This document shows, in pieces, positions 1 through 8,646 of a DNA stretch of 64,000 nt. This stretch comes from Zygaena filipendulae (lineage: Eukaryota > Arthropoda > Insecta > Lepidoptera > Zygaenidae). Position numbers and translations under genes: made by a program. The notes beneath the pieces were generated by a model. It saw only the letters and a list, made by a program, of their open reading frames with translations. It did no database searches and was not told the origin of the DNA. The stretch is taken from positions 7,090,501 through 7,154,500 of the forward strand of contig OU015669.1 in assembly GCA_907165275.2 (NCBI GenBank), written 5' to 3'. Each line of letters starts with the position of its first letter. The stretch's first letter is position 1.

Positions 1-458
1 ATCTTAGGTAACATAACTGGACCGATCGGGTCGGTCCGCTGACTACTTGAATAACGATGAAAACATACCTACTTTACTTTTATTTATTATTTTATTTACT
101 TTTTATTATTATTTTAGTTACTGTATTAAATATACCTAGTTGTTCCACACGGTTTCATCCCTAACAAATTCTTGATCGAGTCATTTATGCGTGATTTGTG
201 TTGTGGACTTTACCTTTCAATTTTATTGTATTCAGATATTTTTATCTTGCAATTCTACTGAGATAGCAAAGGCACATTGTGTGGATAATTAATTATAAAG
301 TATTAAGTAGTACAAATATTGTTCGTAGGTACTATTTACTCATATAATTATTTATTCCTTCGGTATATCGTAAGCTTCAAATTCCGAAGCACGAAACAGC
401 GTTATCGATGTCGTAAATAATACAGTATACCTAACGTGTATTTTTTTCGCTCGTTTAG

Positions 459-546
459 CAGCGACTACAGTTACAGATACGGGCCGCCGACGCGCACCGA
501 GTATCGGCTCGTGGTCGAGAATTTATCGAGCAGGATCAGCTGGCAG
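459..546 (+). CDS. B52: SR protein exon: start of RRM2
   Basis: The exon encodes [16 protein letters not shown] followed by [13 protein letters not shown], which is the linker and first strand and helix of RRM2. It ends with a complete codon (CAG) before a GTAAGG donor at 547. Two acceptors three bases apart are possible, AG at 457-458 or at 460-461, so the first codon is uncertain by one residue. Confidence 0.9.
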
Positions 547-3500
547 GTAAGGATAGCGATGTGACGGCCGAGGGCACATTCACCACTCCATCACCTATCA
601 CCCAGGGAGACAGCCGCGGTCGAGGGCAGGGCGGACAGTCTGCGGCGCACTGGGGCATGGCTGCCAGGACAGGACAGGGCAGCACACGACAGGGCAGGAC
701 ATCCCACCATTCTTACGGCGTACAGCTGAGCGTGCGAGGCGGCCTCGGAGGCGCTCGCGAGAATGATTCACCAGGAACTGCAAGACGATACAACACGAGA
801 CGGAATCTGATGTGCTGATGCAATTGAAATCGGAAAAAAAAACGATCAAAATTATTGAAACCAATTGGCTTATGAGACGGAATCAAGACTCCAGGAGTGT
901 CACGATGCATACAATCGTAACAGCATGATGGTTGGAGACTGTTATGTTGCTGCCAGACGGACGATCAATCGAGACGATTTGGAAGGCTTCCACATCCATA
1001 CGTTTGGACAAAAATCGCGTACCTAATTTTTTTATACAAATTATTCTTTGAAACAACTCGACAAGTATATTTAATAGCTTATGTATATAAAAATATTAAC
1101 TCCTTACAAAGTATTAAGCATTTTAAAGACTGCTTTTTCGAAATTGAGCTTCTTACATACTTATACCTTTTTTTAATAAAAAAAAGTAATTATTAATGAA
1201 TTTGTATAGAGATATTTTTTAATGATCATAATACTTTTTAATAATTCAGAAAGTATAAACATTAATTCTCATTCTTATTTCTACACAGTAATGTGACACG
1301 ATGAGTTACCGACAACATTATAGAGATGAATTTTTAATTACAAAACGACAGAAAGTTGGCGGCGTGTCGTGGTGTGAGAGCCCTGATGTAGCTCCCGCTG
1401 TTTGAGATGTGGTCTGGCACTGGATGTTAGGAGGGTATCGGTGCGGCCTGACCCTGGTGATGACGGCCCGCCTCCCGGCCCCCCGGCCCCCGGCCCCCGG
1501 CCCCGCGCGCCGGTCGCGCCCCGCCCCCGGTGGCCTTCGCCAAGGTAAAGTCGACTAAACGGGGGCACAACAGGAAACGATCTCTAATCGATTATTATGT
1601 GCAAACCCATTTACAAATACGTTAACTCCATTGTCTCATACCTTTTAATTTAACATATTTTCTAGTATATTATAGACGTTAATTTATTTTTATAGTATAA
1701 TTACTACTACCACTGCTAGATCATTGTGACGATGCTAATTCATTTTTTCGCATCAGTCACTTTCGTTGGGTGCGCGAACAGATTTCCGTATTGGGCGGGT
1801 TCGCTCGAGGTGTTATTGCTTACGAGATACCGGGAGAGCAACTATGGAGAACTGGAGATGATATCTGGACCGGTCGTGACTCGAGGGACACAGTTGATGT
1901 GGTGGAGAAAAGGACGGAAATTCGACATCACCGCCGCAGTTTCGACGAGAACAGAGATTCCGAGGGAGAGGAGGAATCCAAAGGAATATATGCCCAGTGC
2001 AATGCGATGAACACACAGTGATGTGATGCGATGGGAGTAACAGAGAGAGACTTGCGGATCACGGAAAGACCAGACTACGGACTGAGAATACTAGAGTCAA
2101 TCGGATAAGAGAGGATGGTGTCTATAACTCTCTGAGATGTGAGAAACAAGGAATTAAAGAAGAAAATTGAATGTTTTTGTAAGCAATAACAACCAATGAG
2201 TGGTGGCCCAGTGCGGAAATTCTGTCCCACAGCACCATTATTGTTTTGTCACCGTTCTGTTCAAGTCAATTTGTGTATAACCCAGTTCATCTGTTAGGTT
2301 CGCCAGGTTTTTCTAACACTATATTTTATCTTATCCAAAAAACTTTTTTATATGATGATATCGCATTTTTAACCATCTTTCGGGGCTGAGTACCTTGATG
2401 ATAATTTTTAATCTGATGAAGATTTTTGGATAGGATTAACCGCTCAGTGCTTTGGCCGGTTTTACTGATATGTTGTGTTGGTTTGCAGGACTTGAAGGAT
2501 TACATGCGTCAGGCTGGTGAGGTCACCTACGCCGACGCGCATAAACAGCACAGAAATGAAGGGTAAATTGTCTATAATTATGTTTTGTTGACACGCATGT
2601 ATGTATGTAATTATCTCGCGATCCCAGAGTTACACAGGAATGTAAATTTGCCGGCCCCAGTCCAGAAGCCCCAGATGGACCTCAGCCGAGAGAACCGTAT
2701 TAAATACACGCTTTCGTTGACTTATTCATTTTGTATTTGCCCTGTGGGCGTATTTTATAAATACGGGCCTAAAGTTCATATTTTATAATTGCTACTCAAT
2801 ACATAATCTCTCCTCTCAAGATATGGTCAGTTTCGCTCATTGCGCTGGAAAATTTGAACGATTAAGTAACACTTGAGAGTATCCAGTTTGAGTAGTGTTT
2901 ATACGGGCCTTAGAGTCTGTACCGGTCCATGGGACTTGGACTTTATGGTGATTACTTCACACTTGCCTTTCAAAATTTATTTTGAAAGTCGGAATTCTAA
3001 TATTGTCTCGTGTCTGATATCTATACTAATATTATAAAGAGGAAAAGTTTGTGACTGTGAATTACCGCGGGTGAAACCGCGGGGGACAGTTAGTACAAAA
3101 TACATGTGAAACTCTAAACAAAAATATGTTTATAGTGTACGATCTATTGTATGCGACAGTGTGGTGGAGTTCGCGACGCACTCGGACATGCGCGCGGCGA
3201 TCGAGAAGCTGGACGGCACCGAACTGAACGGGCGGCGCATCCGCCTGGTGGAGGCGCGCCGCACCTCGCGCCGCCGTTCGCGCTCCTCGTCCAGCCGCTC
3301 GCGCAGCCGCAGCCGCAGCCGCGACAAGAGGCGCTCGCGCACCAGGTACACGCACTAACACGCGCACACACACACACACACACACACACATTGTTGTGGC
3401 GATCCTTGGGGGAGGCCTACTGCAACTATACTGCAAATGAAGACTTTTTTAAATTAAAATATAACATGATAATCAAATATCTCGTACTATGTACCATTTG

Positions 3501-6500
3501 ATTTAAGCTGCTTTTCTTCAGAGAGGTTCAGCAAGGATTTGAGTCCACGTAACGTTACTATGTCTATAATATTTTTTTTTTAGCGGTTGTGTCTTTTTTT
3601 TTTATTAGTCACTATTCAAATATGAACAATTTTAAAGGCTGTCGGCCTGTCGGGTATTTTATTTATACACATAATAAGAAATGGTTGACATGATGATACT
3701 ATATTATTTACCATCTTTCGGGGCTGATAGCTCTTGATGACAACTTAATGGCTGATGGCAACATTAAGGATTCCCCACCCACCATGATCTCCGCCAGCCT
3801 CTACTAAGCTATATGTTTGCGCGTAGGTCCCGCTCGCGCCGCTCGTCGCGCAGCCGCTCGCGCTCCAAGTCGAACCCGAAGAGCAAGAGTCCGGTGGCGA
3901 AGTCCCGCTCCCGCTCCAGGTCCAAGTGAGTTGTCCCTGTGTTGGCTATTTATTTATTAATTCGAGAAACATACAGCTATAATGATGAAATAATGATCCT
4001 GTTTCTAATTTTGGATTTATGATAAAATATATCTTATCTTATCTTCATGTAATATATATAAATCACGTGTCACGTTGTTTGTCCGCGATAGACTCCGAAA
4101 CTACTGAACGGATTTTGATAAAATTTTGCAACCGTTTATAAAATGGTCCAACTTAAAAGATAGGATACTTTTTATCCCGGAATTCCCGCGGGAACTCCAG
4201 AATTCAGGGGTACAAAGAAGGACGTAGAAATTACCGCGGATGAAATCGCGGGGGACAGCTAGTACAGCTATAATAATGCACTTAAAATAATATACTTTTA
4301 ACAGAATAGAAATAATGATCCTGTCTCTAATTTTGGATTTAGGATAAAATACATAAATAAATATAGACTGATACTATATTATACGAAAATACTACATGTA
4401 CATAAAAAATATTTCATACAAGTCAATAATAGTACATACACTACTATATTTTAAGACCATGTTTTTTAGTGAGAATCATGATACATTAGATGCTTAAATA
4501 AAATTACCAAAGAAAACCACTGACAAATGATCATAGACAGCTAGATTTAGTTTTTCAGCAACAACAACATAGAGCTAGTTAGTAGCTGAGCTAGCAAATT
4601 ACATGTATTTTGTATACAGAACTAGTTTCCTTTTTAGGCTAGTAAGCTAGAAAACAAAATGTTTAAACCATTCCAACGGTCCGGAATACAACACACTGAA
4701 AAGTCTGTATACATTAAACATTTTTTAAAAAAATGCCACAAAATATTAATTAATAAAATAAAATACATTGCTTTAACGCATGTAATTATCCAGCTATTAT
4801 TATTATCCATGCTCTATAGTGTATATGCTAAGGTTGATACAAAATGCATGCGATGTAAATGGACAATGAATATAATATGTAAATTAACCAAGTGTTTTTG
4901 GTTAGGTGTGTTAAAACTTGCGCTGAGCAAAATATGACCATGTAAGTATTGTACTTAGCTAATGACAAGCACGTCTTTCTTTCTGTGTTCCTCTTGTGTA
5001 GCGTTCTGTTATAGTTATTATGCTATTATCAGTGGGAAAATAAAACAAATCTTGTATCTATTTTCGCTCTTATTGTATATTATATAAATTTTAATCTGTC
5101 AAATTTTAGAAAATCAAATGTGCTATGAGGGCTTCAAATGTTGCTCATGTTTCTTTTATATGCCCAGATAGCAGAAATTGGATTGTGTTCAGGTTACCAT
5201 GCAATCTGCTGCAGTATGTGTGTTTTGAGATGTGGTTTCATCAAGCCAATAGTTTTAATGATATAATAATTAATATTCATTTATTTGCATAAGACATTGT
5301 TTTAAAAGATGGGTACATTGTTAATTTTGATTAAATTTCTAATGTCTAGTCATTGAGTGACATGCAAAATATAGTACTGTAGTTAGTCAATCAATGCTTG
5401 TCAATAATGTTGTAATTATACATTTGTTATATGTGATTATAGTAATAAATTTATTTGTTAAATATTGAGACTTTGAGACAGATTAGAATTTATCATGGCT
5501 ATTTATAGTATTTAGTGTACCTGTAATAGAGTCGTATATAGAGGTAGTCACTAAACCCGTTTTACCACCCCACCGTCTGGCGTGCGGTGTCCGCGTCGCG
5601 TAGAGAGCGCAGCCGGTCGCGGTCGCCGTCGCGTAAGTCGGAGCGGCGCTCGGCATCCGCTCACTCGGCTCACTCGGCTCGCTCGGCTCACTCCGCCCGC
5701 TCGGCTCACTCCGCCCGCTCGGCTCACTCTGCCCGCTCGGCCCGCGGCGGCCGCCAGTCCGCCGAGCGCAACGGCCGCCGCGACCGCTCGCCGTCGCGCT
5801 CCAAGTCGCGCTCGCCGAGGGCCGAATACAAGTAAGTGCGGTCACCGGTCACCGGTCACCGGGCGCGATGTGTGTGTCAATCTATCGCGTTCATTTCTGA
5901 CGATTGTGCCTATCGCGAGGTTATATTTTCCTACATCCCCCGTTTATTATGGTTTATTCCATCCAGTCCTACCAGTGGTCCGAAAATCGAACTGCTGCTG
6001 AGGTGATCTGTTTGGACATAAATATTCCAAAGCCGTAAAACATTCCAAAGCTCTAACAATAGCTTTCACGAACGACGTCGTTACGGTTTATTTTTTTAAC
6101 CAACTTCCAAAAAAGGAGAAGGTTCTCAATTCGACTGTGTTTTTACATGTATCATACTAGCTGCTTTTTGCTCTTTATTAGCAAAAGTGCATTTATTAAT
6201 ATATTCCAAGTCCATTACTATCAGCTGAGCGTGTGACCAGTTTTCTATACAGAAAATTTTTATTAGGGAATATAACCTCAAACCCATCGCATTCTCGTCA
6301 GATAAAATAAATTAATATCATTCATTAATTATCATATAATACAATATTTGTTTTTTTAACAATATACATATATCGTTAAAAATTGTTAATGATTGATGGC
6401 ACAACACAATTTCTAATACAACTAACTCGATCCGTGTTAATTGCTGCGCCTACAGAAGAGAGAGTAACGTCGCAAGGTGAGGATGCCCCCTTGTTCTATT

Positions 6501-8436
6501 TAATTAGTATAGTGTATTAGATATGACGCTATTGTAATATTTGATGCATGCTTCTATTGTATTTTTTCTTGTAGCCGTTGCATAAGTCTGTTAGAAATAT
6601 GGTACGAGTATTTCATACTACGCTTTTTAAATACGCTGAATAAAAATCAATGGAAAATCACTAAACTGAGTTTCATGTTCAGTGGCAATTAAAAGCTAGA
6701 CTTACCGCCGCACTCAGAGTCGACTTTAATGATTACTTAAGTATAGATTTTTAAAACAACACTGCCGCAATCAGACAACTTTAATAAATTAATGTTAATT
6801 GGCTTTTAACTAATTAAGTTAAATCTCATTAAATGCCAATTAACATTAATTTACTGAACGTCTCTGATTGCGGCAGTTTTGTTTTAAAAATCTATACTTA
6901 ATTAAGTAATCATTAAAATCGACTCTGAGTGCGGCCGTTAATGTTCATATTAATTAGGGATCTTTTGCCACTCACGTTCCCAGACACGGGTCATTGTAAT
7001 AAAGGTCGAATTTAAGATACACGTACTTATAGCACTCATGTCTAGGAAGACTTAAAAAAAACGGGTGAGTGTATCGAGTACACACGAGTAAAAGGCGAAA
7101 CTTATGCAAAATAATAAAAAAAACCGTTAAGAAAAAACCGTCTCAGAGAAACCGTTAAGTTTCGAAAAGGCGCCTGTAAAATCGTCTCTATAGACGTTAT
7201 TTTACCACAATTGGCTACTTGACAAAAAATTTTTTTTTAGTCCGTCGTGTAGATTAGTAAAAAATATTGGACACGTATTTTTTCTTTTTTTACGTAATCA
7301 AAAAATAACAGAGATACATTGAGTTGAAATTTCACGTGACGTCACAATTCTGTGCGGTTTGTGTGGCGCTTATAATGAATGAATATATATTGACGTCACG
7401 TCACGACCCAAAACTTTAATGCGCCTTATCTATGTTCATTTTCATTAAATTGAAAAAGCAAAAAATACGTGTCTATTATTTTTTTATTTTCTAACTGACA
7501 GACTAATTAGAATTTTGATTTTCATACCTTGGAGAATACCCAAATACAATATCTAGTGATCGAACATACAACGATCGAGAGAAATTTAATCTATTACTAA
7601 TTGACTAAATTTGTTTTTTTTTTAAGTCCGTCGTGTAGGTTAATAAGAAATATTGGACACGTATTTTTTTCTTTTTTTACGTAATCAAAAAATAACGACG
7701 ATACATTGAGTTTAAAATTCGTGTGACGTCACAACCCGGTGCAGTTTGTACGGGGCTTATACCGAATAATGACGTCACGAGTCCCCCACCCTAAACTTTA
7801 ATGCGCTTTATCTATTTTATTTATTTGAAAAACCAAAAAATACGTGTCTATTATTTTTTTTTATTTTCTAACCGACGGCCTAATCTATCTAATATATATA
7901 AATCACGTGTCACGTTGTTTGTCCGCGATGGACTCCGAACCTACTGAACGGATTTTGACAAAATTTTGTAACCATTTATAATATGGTCCAACTTAAAAGA
8001 TAGGATAGTTTTTATCCCGGAATTCCCGCGGGAACTGAAGGACATAGAGTACTTTTTCCCGCAACCTCCGCGGGAACTCCGAAATTACCGCGGATCAAAT
8101 TGCGGGGGACAGCAAGTTAGAATAGATTTTCATACCCCGGAAAATACGCAAATACAAAGCTGGGCACTACCCATTAATAAAAAAATAAAACAAATAACGA
8201 TATTATATTGTTCACCCAGGGAGAAATCGCGGTCGCGCAGCAAGGAGGCGTCCCCGCGGCGCGACGAGGAGCGCGCCCGCGGCAGCAAGTCGCGCTCGCC
8301 GGCGTCCAGGTCGCGGTCGCGGTCGCGCTCGCGCTCGCGCTCCGCGTCCCGCGACCGCTCCGCGTCGCGCTCGCGCTCGCCGCGCCAGAACGGCGACGGG
8401 CCCGCGCGCGACAGCTCCCCGCGCAGCGGCGACTAG
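459..8436 (+). CDS. B52: SR splicing factor, B52/SRp55 (SRSF4/5/6) family, 3' part of gene
   Basis: The gene encodes a nuclear SR protein that binds exonic enhancers and controls splice-site choice. Only the part from the second RRM onward is in the window; RRM1 lies upstream of base 1. Coding segments join in frame as 459/462-546, 2489-2562, 3160-3345, 3827-3925, 5604-5831 and 8220-8436, with an optional 21-nt segment at 6456-6476. The joined product shows [18 protein letters not shown], the SWQDLKD signature of SR-protein pseudo-RRMs (split by the first junction), [12 protein letters not shown] and the end of RRM2, followed by a long RS domain rich in SR and RSRS repeats. It ends in a short acidic tail, SPRSGD. 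Exons are GC-rich and introns AT-rich. Family assignment is firm. The choice of B52 over other SR paralogs rests on the two-RRM layout and the RRM2 sequence. Confidence 0.92.
1289..1544 (+). other. Candidate poison cassette exon
   Basis: A strong pyrimidine tract and CTACACAG acceptor (AG at 1287-1288) precede this segment, and a GTAAAG donor follows at 1545. The upstream coding exon ends on a whole codon, so inclusion would place TAA as the very first in-frame codon; the segment is 256 nt long, not a multiple of three. Its 3' half is GC-rich. SR genes are known to control their own level by splicing in such stop-containing exons, which triggers nonsense-mediated decay. The splice sites and the stop are seen; the regulatory role is inferred. 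Confidence 0.5.
2332..2432 (+). ncRNA. C/D-box snoRNA candidate 1, intron-hosted
   Basis: C box ATGATGA at 2352-2358, D' box CTGA at 2386-2389, C' box TTGATGA at 2395-2401 and D box CTGA at 2413-2416. Flanks 2332-2345 and 2419-2432 can pair over 13 of 14 positions (TATCCAAAAA with TTTTTGGATA, then CTT with AAG). The D' guide ACCATCTTTCGGGG is complementary over 13 bases to the conserved 28S rRNA word CCCGAAAGATGGT. The D box ends 72 nt before the exon at 2489, the distance preferred for intron-encoded C/D snoRNAs. By the five-nucleotide rule the predicted 2'-O-methyl target is the G of CCCG. A sister copy lies two introns downstream. Confidence 0.8.
2489..2562 (+). CDS. B52: SR protein exon: SWQ/DLKD junction, RRM2 middle
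   Basis: Encodes [19 protein letters not shown] and the following QHRNEG start. Acceptor GTTTGCAG, donor GTAAAT at 2563. It starts on a codon boundary and ends two bases into a Gly codon completed by 3160. [16 protein letters not shown] is nearly invariant in this SR subfamily. Confidence 0.95.
2563..3159 (+). other. SR gene intron with mini-Helitron
   Basis: This 597-nt intron is AT-rich. Apart from the 74-bp Helitron-like remnant at 3020-3093, nothing recognisable is seen in it. Confidence 0.7.
3020..3093 (+). mobile_element. Mini Helitron-like element (74 bp)
   Basis: Starts TCTATACTAATATTATAAA after an A and ends with the hairpin CCGCGGGTGAAACCGCGG, a short tail and TTAG before a T. Almost the whole interior of the longer family members is missing. 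Helitrons start TC, end CTRR after a hairpin, and insert between A and T. Confidence 0.7.
3160..3345 (+). CDS. B52: SR protein exon: RRM2 end and RS domain start
   Basis: Encodes the end of [16 protein letters not shown], then [18 protein letters not shown] and the first RS block ([20 protein letters not shown]). Acceptor GCGACAG at 3159, donor GTACAC at 3346. The first base completes the Gly codon begun in the previous exon, and it ends two bases into an Arg codon. Confidence 0.95.
3365..3390 (+). repeat. (CA)n microsatellite
   Basis: An uninterrupted CA dinucleotide run that begins about 20 nt after the donor at 3346. Confidence 0.9.
3677..3767 (+). ncRNA. C/D-box snoRNA candidate 2, sister of candidate 1
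   Basis: C box ATGATGA at 3690-3696, D' CTGA at 3724-3727, C' TTGATGA at 3734-3740 and D CTGA at 3752-3755. AATGGTTG upstream pairs with CAACATT downstream with one bulge. The D' guide is the same ACCATCTTTCGGGG as in candidate 1, while the C'-D interval is unrelated, so the 28S guide is the conserved part. The C-to-D' spacing is 34 nt and C'-to-D is 18 nt in both copies. The D box ends 71 nt before the exon at 3827. Confidence 0.8.
3827..3925 (+). CDS. B52: SR protein exon: RS domain
   Basis: Encodes [18 protein letters not shown] followed by [14 protein letters not shown]. Acceptor GCGTAG at 3826, donor GTGAGT at 3926. Both ends keep the reading frame (Arg completed by the first base; Lys codon left open after AA). 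Confidence 0.93.
3926..5603 (+). other. SR gene intron, AT-rich, with Helitron
   Basis: Contains the Helitron-like element at 4042-4262. A short block (about 37 nt, AATGATCCTGT to GATAAAATA) occurs at 3989-4027 and again at 4311-4349, so it flanks the element. The AT-rich open frame at 4659-4937 has no family likeness. The rest is plain intron. Confidence 0.7.
4042..4262 (+). mobile_element. Helitron-like element
   Basis: Starts TCTTCATGTAATATATATAA and ends with a CCGCGG..CGCGGGGGACAG hairpin plus CTAG before T. Its interior matches the copy at 7884-8116 (AATCACGTGTCACGTTGTTT and following bases). Confidence 0.75.
5604..5831 (+). CDS. B52: SR protein exon: long RS/HSA repeat segment
   Basis: Encodes [15 protein letters not shown], then an unusual run of [15 protein letters not shown] units, then [20 protein letters not shown] and PRAEY. 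Acceptor GCGTAG at 5603, donor GTAAGT at 5832. The SAHSAR repeats come from tandem copies of a 12-18 bp unit (GCTCACTCGGCT or CGCTCGGCTCACTCC), so length polymorphism is likely. Confidence 0.9.
6098..6144 (+). repeat. Interspersed repeat fragment
   Basis: Contains TAACCAACTTCCAAAAAAGG followed by AGAAGGTTCT. A close copy is at 27311-27345 (CGACTTCCAAAAAAGAGGAGGTTCT-type sequence, read in parts). This is a common short repeat fragment in lepidopteran genomes; its class is not clear from the sequence. Confidence 0.5.
6456..6476 (+). CDS. B52: Candidate 21-nt alternative microexon of the SR gene
   Basis: Flanked by CTACAG (AG at 6454-6455) and a GTGAGG donor at 6477, with a branch-like CTAAC 29 nt upstream of the acceptor AG. 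The length is exactly seven codons. The phase matches its neighbours: inclusion would insert RESNVAR between EYK and EKSRS without a frame change. The pyrimidine tract is weak, which fits alternative use. Not proven without transcripts. Confidence 0.45.
6704..6939. mobile_element. Palindromic MITE, copy 1
   Basis: Terminal inverted repeats of more than 50 bp: CCGCACTCAGAGTCGA at the left and TCGACTCTGAGTGCGG at the right, with a second inverted pair TGCCGCAATCAGA / TCTGATTGCGGCA inside. The centre ATGTTAATTGGC pairs with GCCAATTAACAT. A second full copy is at 25147-25391 and a lone end at 23071-23090. No coding capacity. Confidence 0.75.
7238..7505. mobile_element. Foldback element, tandem copy 1
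   Basis: The left end TAGTCCGTCGTGTAGATTAG and the inverted right end (TAGTCTGTCAGTTAGAAAAT on the minus strand) align. Inner arms GACACGTATTTTTT / AAAAAATACGTGTC are perfect. It contains two TGACGTCA words (7337-7344 and 7391-7398). The copy at 7624-7883 is homologous. Confidence 0.65.
7624..7883. mobile_element. Foldback element, tandem copy 2
   Basis: Same structure as 7238-7505, including the GGACACGTATTTTTT arm and two TGACGTCA words (7724-7731 and 7770-7777). Its right flank is broken by the Helitron at 7884-8116 and resumes at 8117 with sequence like that after copy 1. Confidence 0.65.
7884..8116 (+). mobile_element. Helitron-like element with a visible empty site
   Basis: Starts TCTATCTAATATATATAAAT and ends GGGGGACAGCAAG, a variant of the usual ACAGCTAG. 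The tandem paralog reads CTAATTAGAA at about 7503-7512. Here CTAA and TTAGAA are separated by the element, showing insertion exactly between A and T. Confidence 0.8.
8220..8436 (+). CDS. B52: SR protein last coding exon
   Basis: Encodes [60 protein letters not shown] and [11 protein letters not shown], then TAG at 8434-8436. Acceptor TTCACCCAG at 8219. The NGDG/SPRSGD tail resembles the short acidic ends of B52-type proteins. Very GC-rich. Confidence 0.95.
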
Positions 8437-8646
8437 CGCCCGCGCCTCGCCGCGCCCGCTACCGTCTAGTGTATTATGTAAGTTAATGTATGTCGACGTT
8501 GTACGCAGTTGCGTTTCTTTGTGTTCTGCTGCTGCGTACACCTACTGTTGTAGACGGGCAATCAACCCGGTTCGAGCGCGGTGCTTGGGTTGAAACTCAA
8601 TAAAAACCTGTAAACGCCCAGGCGGCGGTTCTTGGGTTGATTGCCC
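8437..8646 (+). terminator. SR gene 3'UTR with poly(A) signal in a hairpin loop
   Basis: AATAAA at 8599-8604 is the first good signal after the stop. It sits in the loop between perfect 13-bp inverted arms, GGGCAATCAACCC at 8556-8568 and GGGTTGATTGCCC at 8634-8646. Later AATAAA words (for example near 9339 and 10735) could give longer 3'UTRs, so the true end is unresolved. Confidence 0.55.

Larger units (their letters stand above)
547..2488 (+). other. SR gene intron with poison-exon candidate and snoRNA 1
   Basis: This 1.9-kb intron splits SWQ from DLKD. It is not uniformly AT-rich: 560-760 and 1430-1540 are GC-rich and 1800-2000 is purine-rich. It contains a cassette-like exon at 1289-1544 and a C/D snoRNA candidate at about 2332-2432. 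Short open frames in it match no family that I recognise. Confidence 0.7.
5832..8219 (+). other. SR gene last intron, loaded with foldback elements
   Basis: Contains a candidate 21-nt microexon (6456-6476), a palindromic MITE (6704-6939), two tandem foldback elements (7238-7505 and 7624-7883) and a Helitron inserted in the second of these (7884-8116). Most of the intron is therefore transposon sequence. Confidence 0.75.

Noticed and set aside
2185..2260. Hairpin that might be an H/ACA snoRNA
   Set aside because: Only one weak stem; no clear hinge box or ACA tail.
3062..3501. Several open frames on both strands over the SR exon at 3160
   Set aside because: Only the frame giving EGVVEF..RIRLVEA matches the SR family; the rest are shadows or read the CA repeat.
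3973..4027. ATGATGA in SR intron as a third snoRNA
   Set aside because: No CTGA D box at the right distance, no closing stem, and it belongs to a locally duplicated AT-rich block.
4659..4937. 92-codon open frame in SR intron
   Set aside because: AT-rich, no recognisable family and no supporting splice or promoter signals; likely chance.
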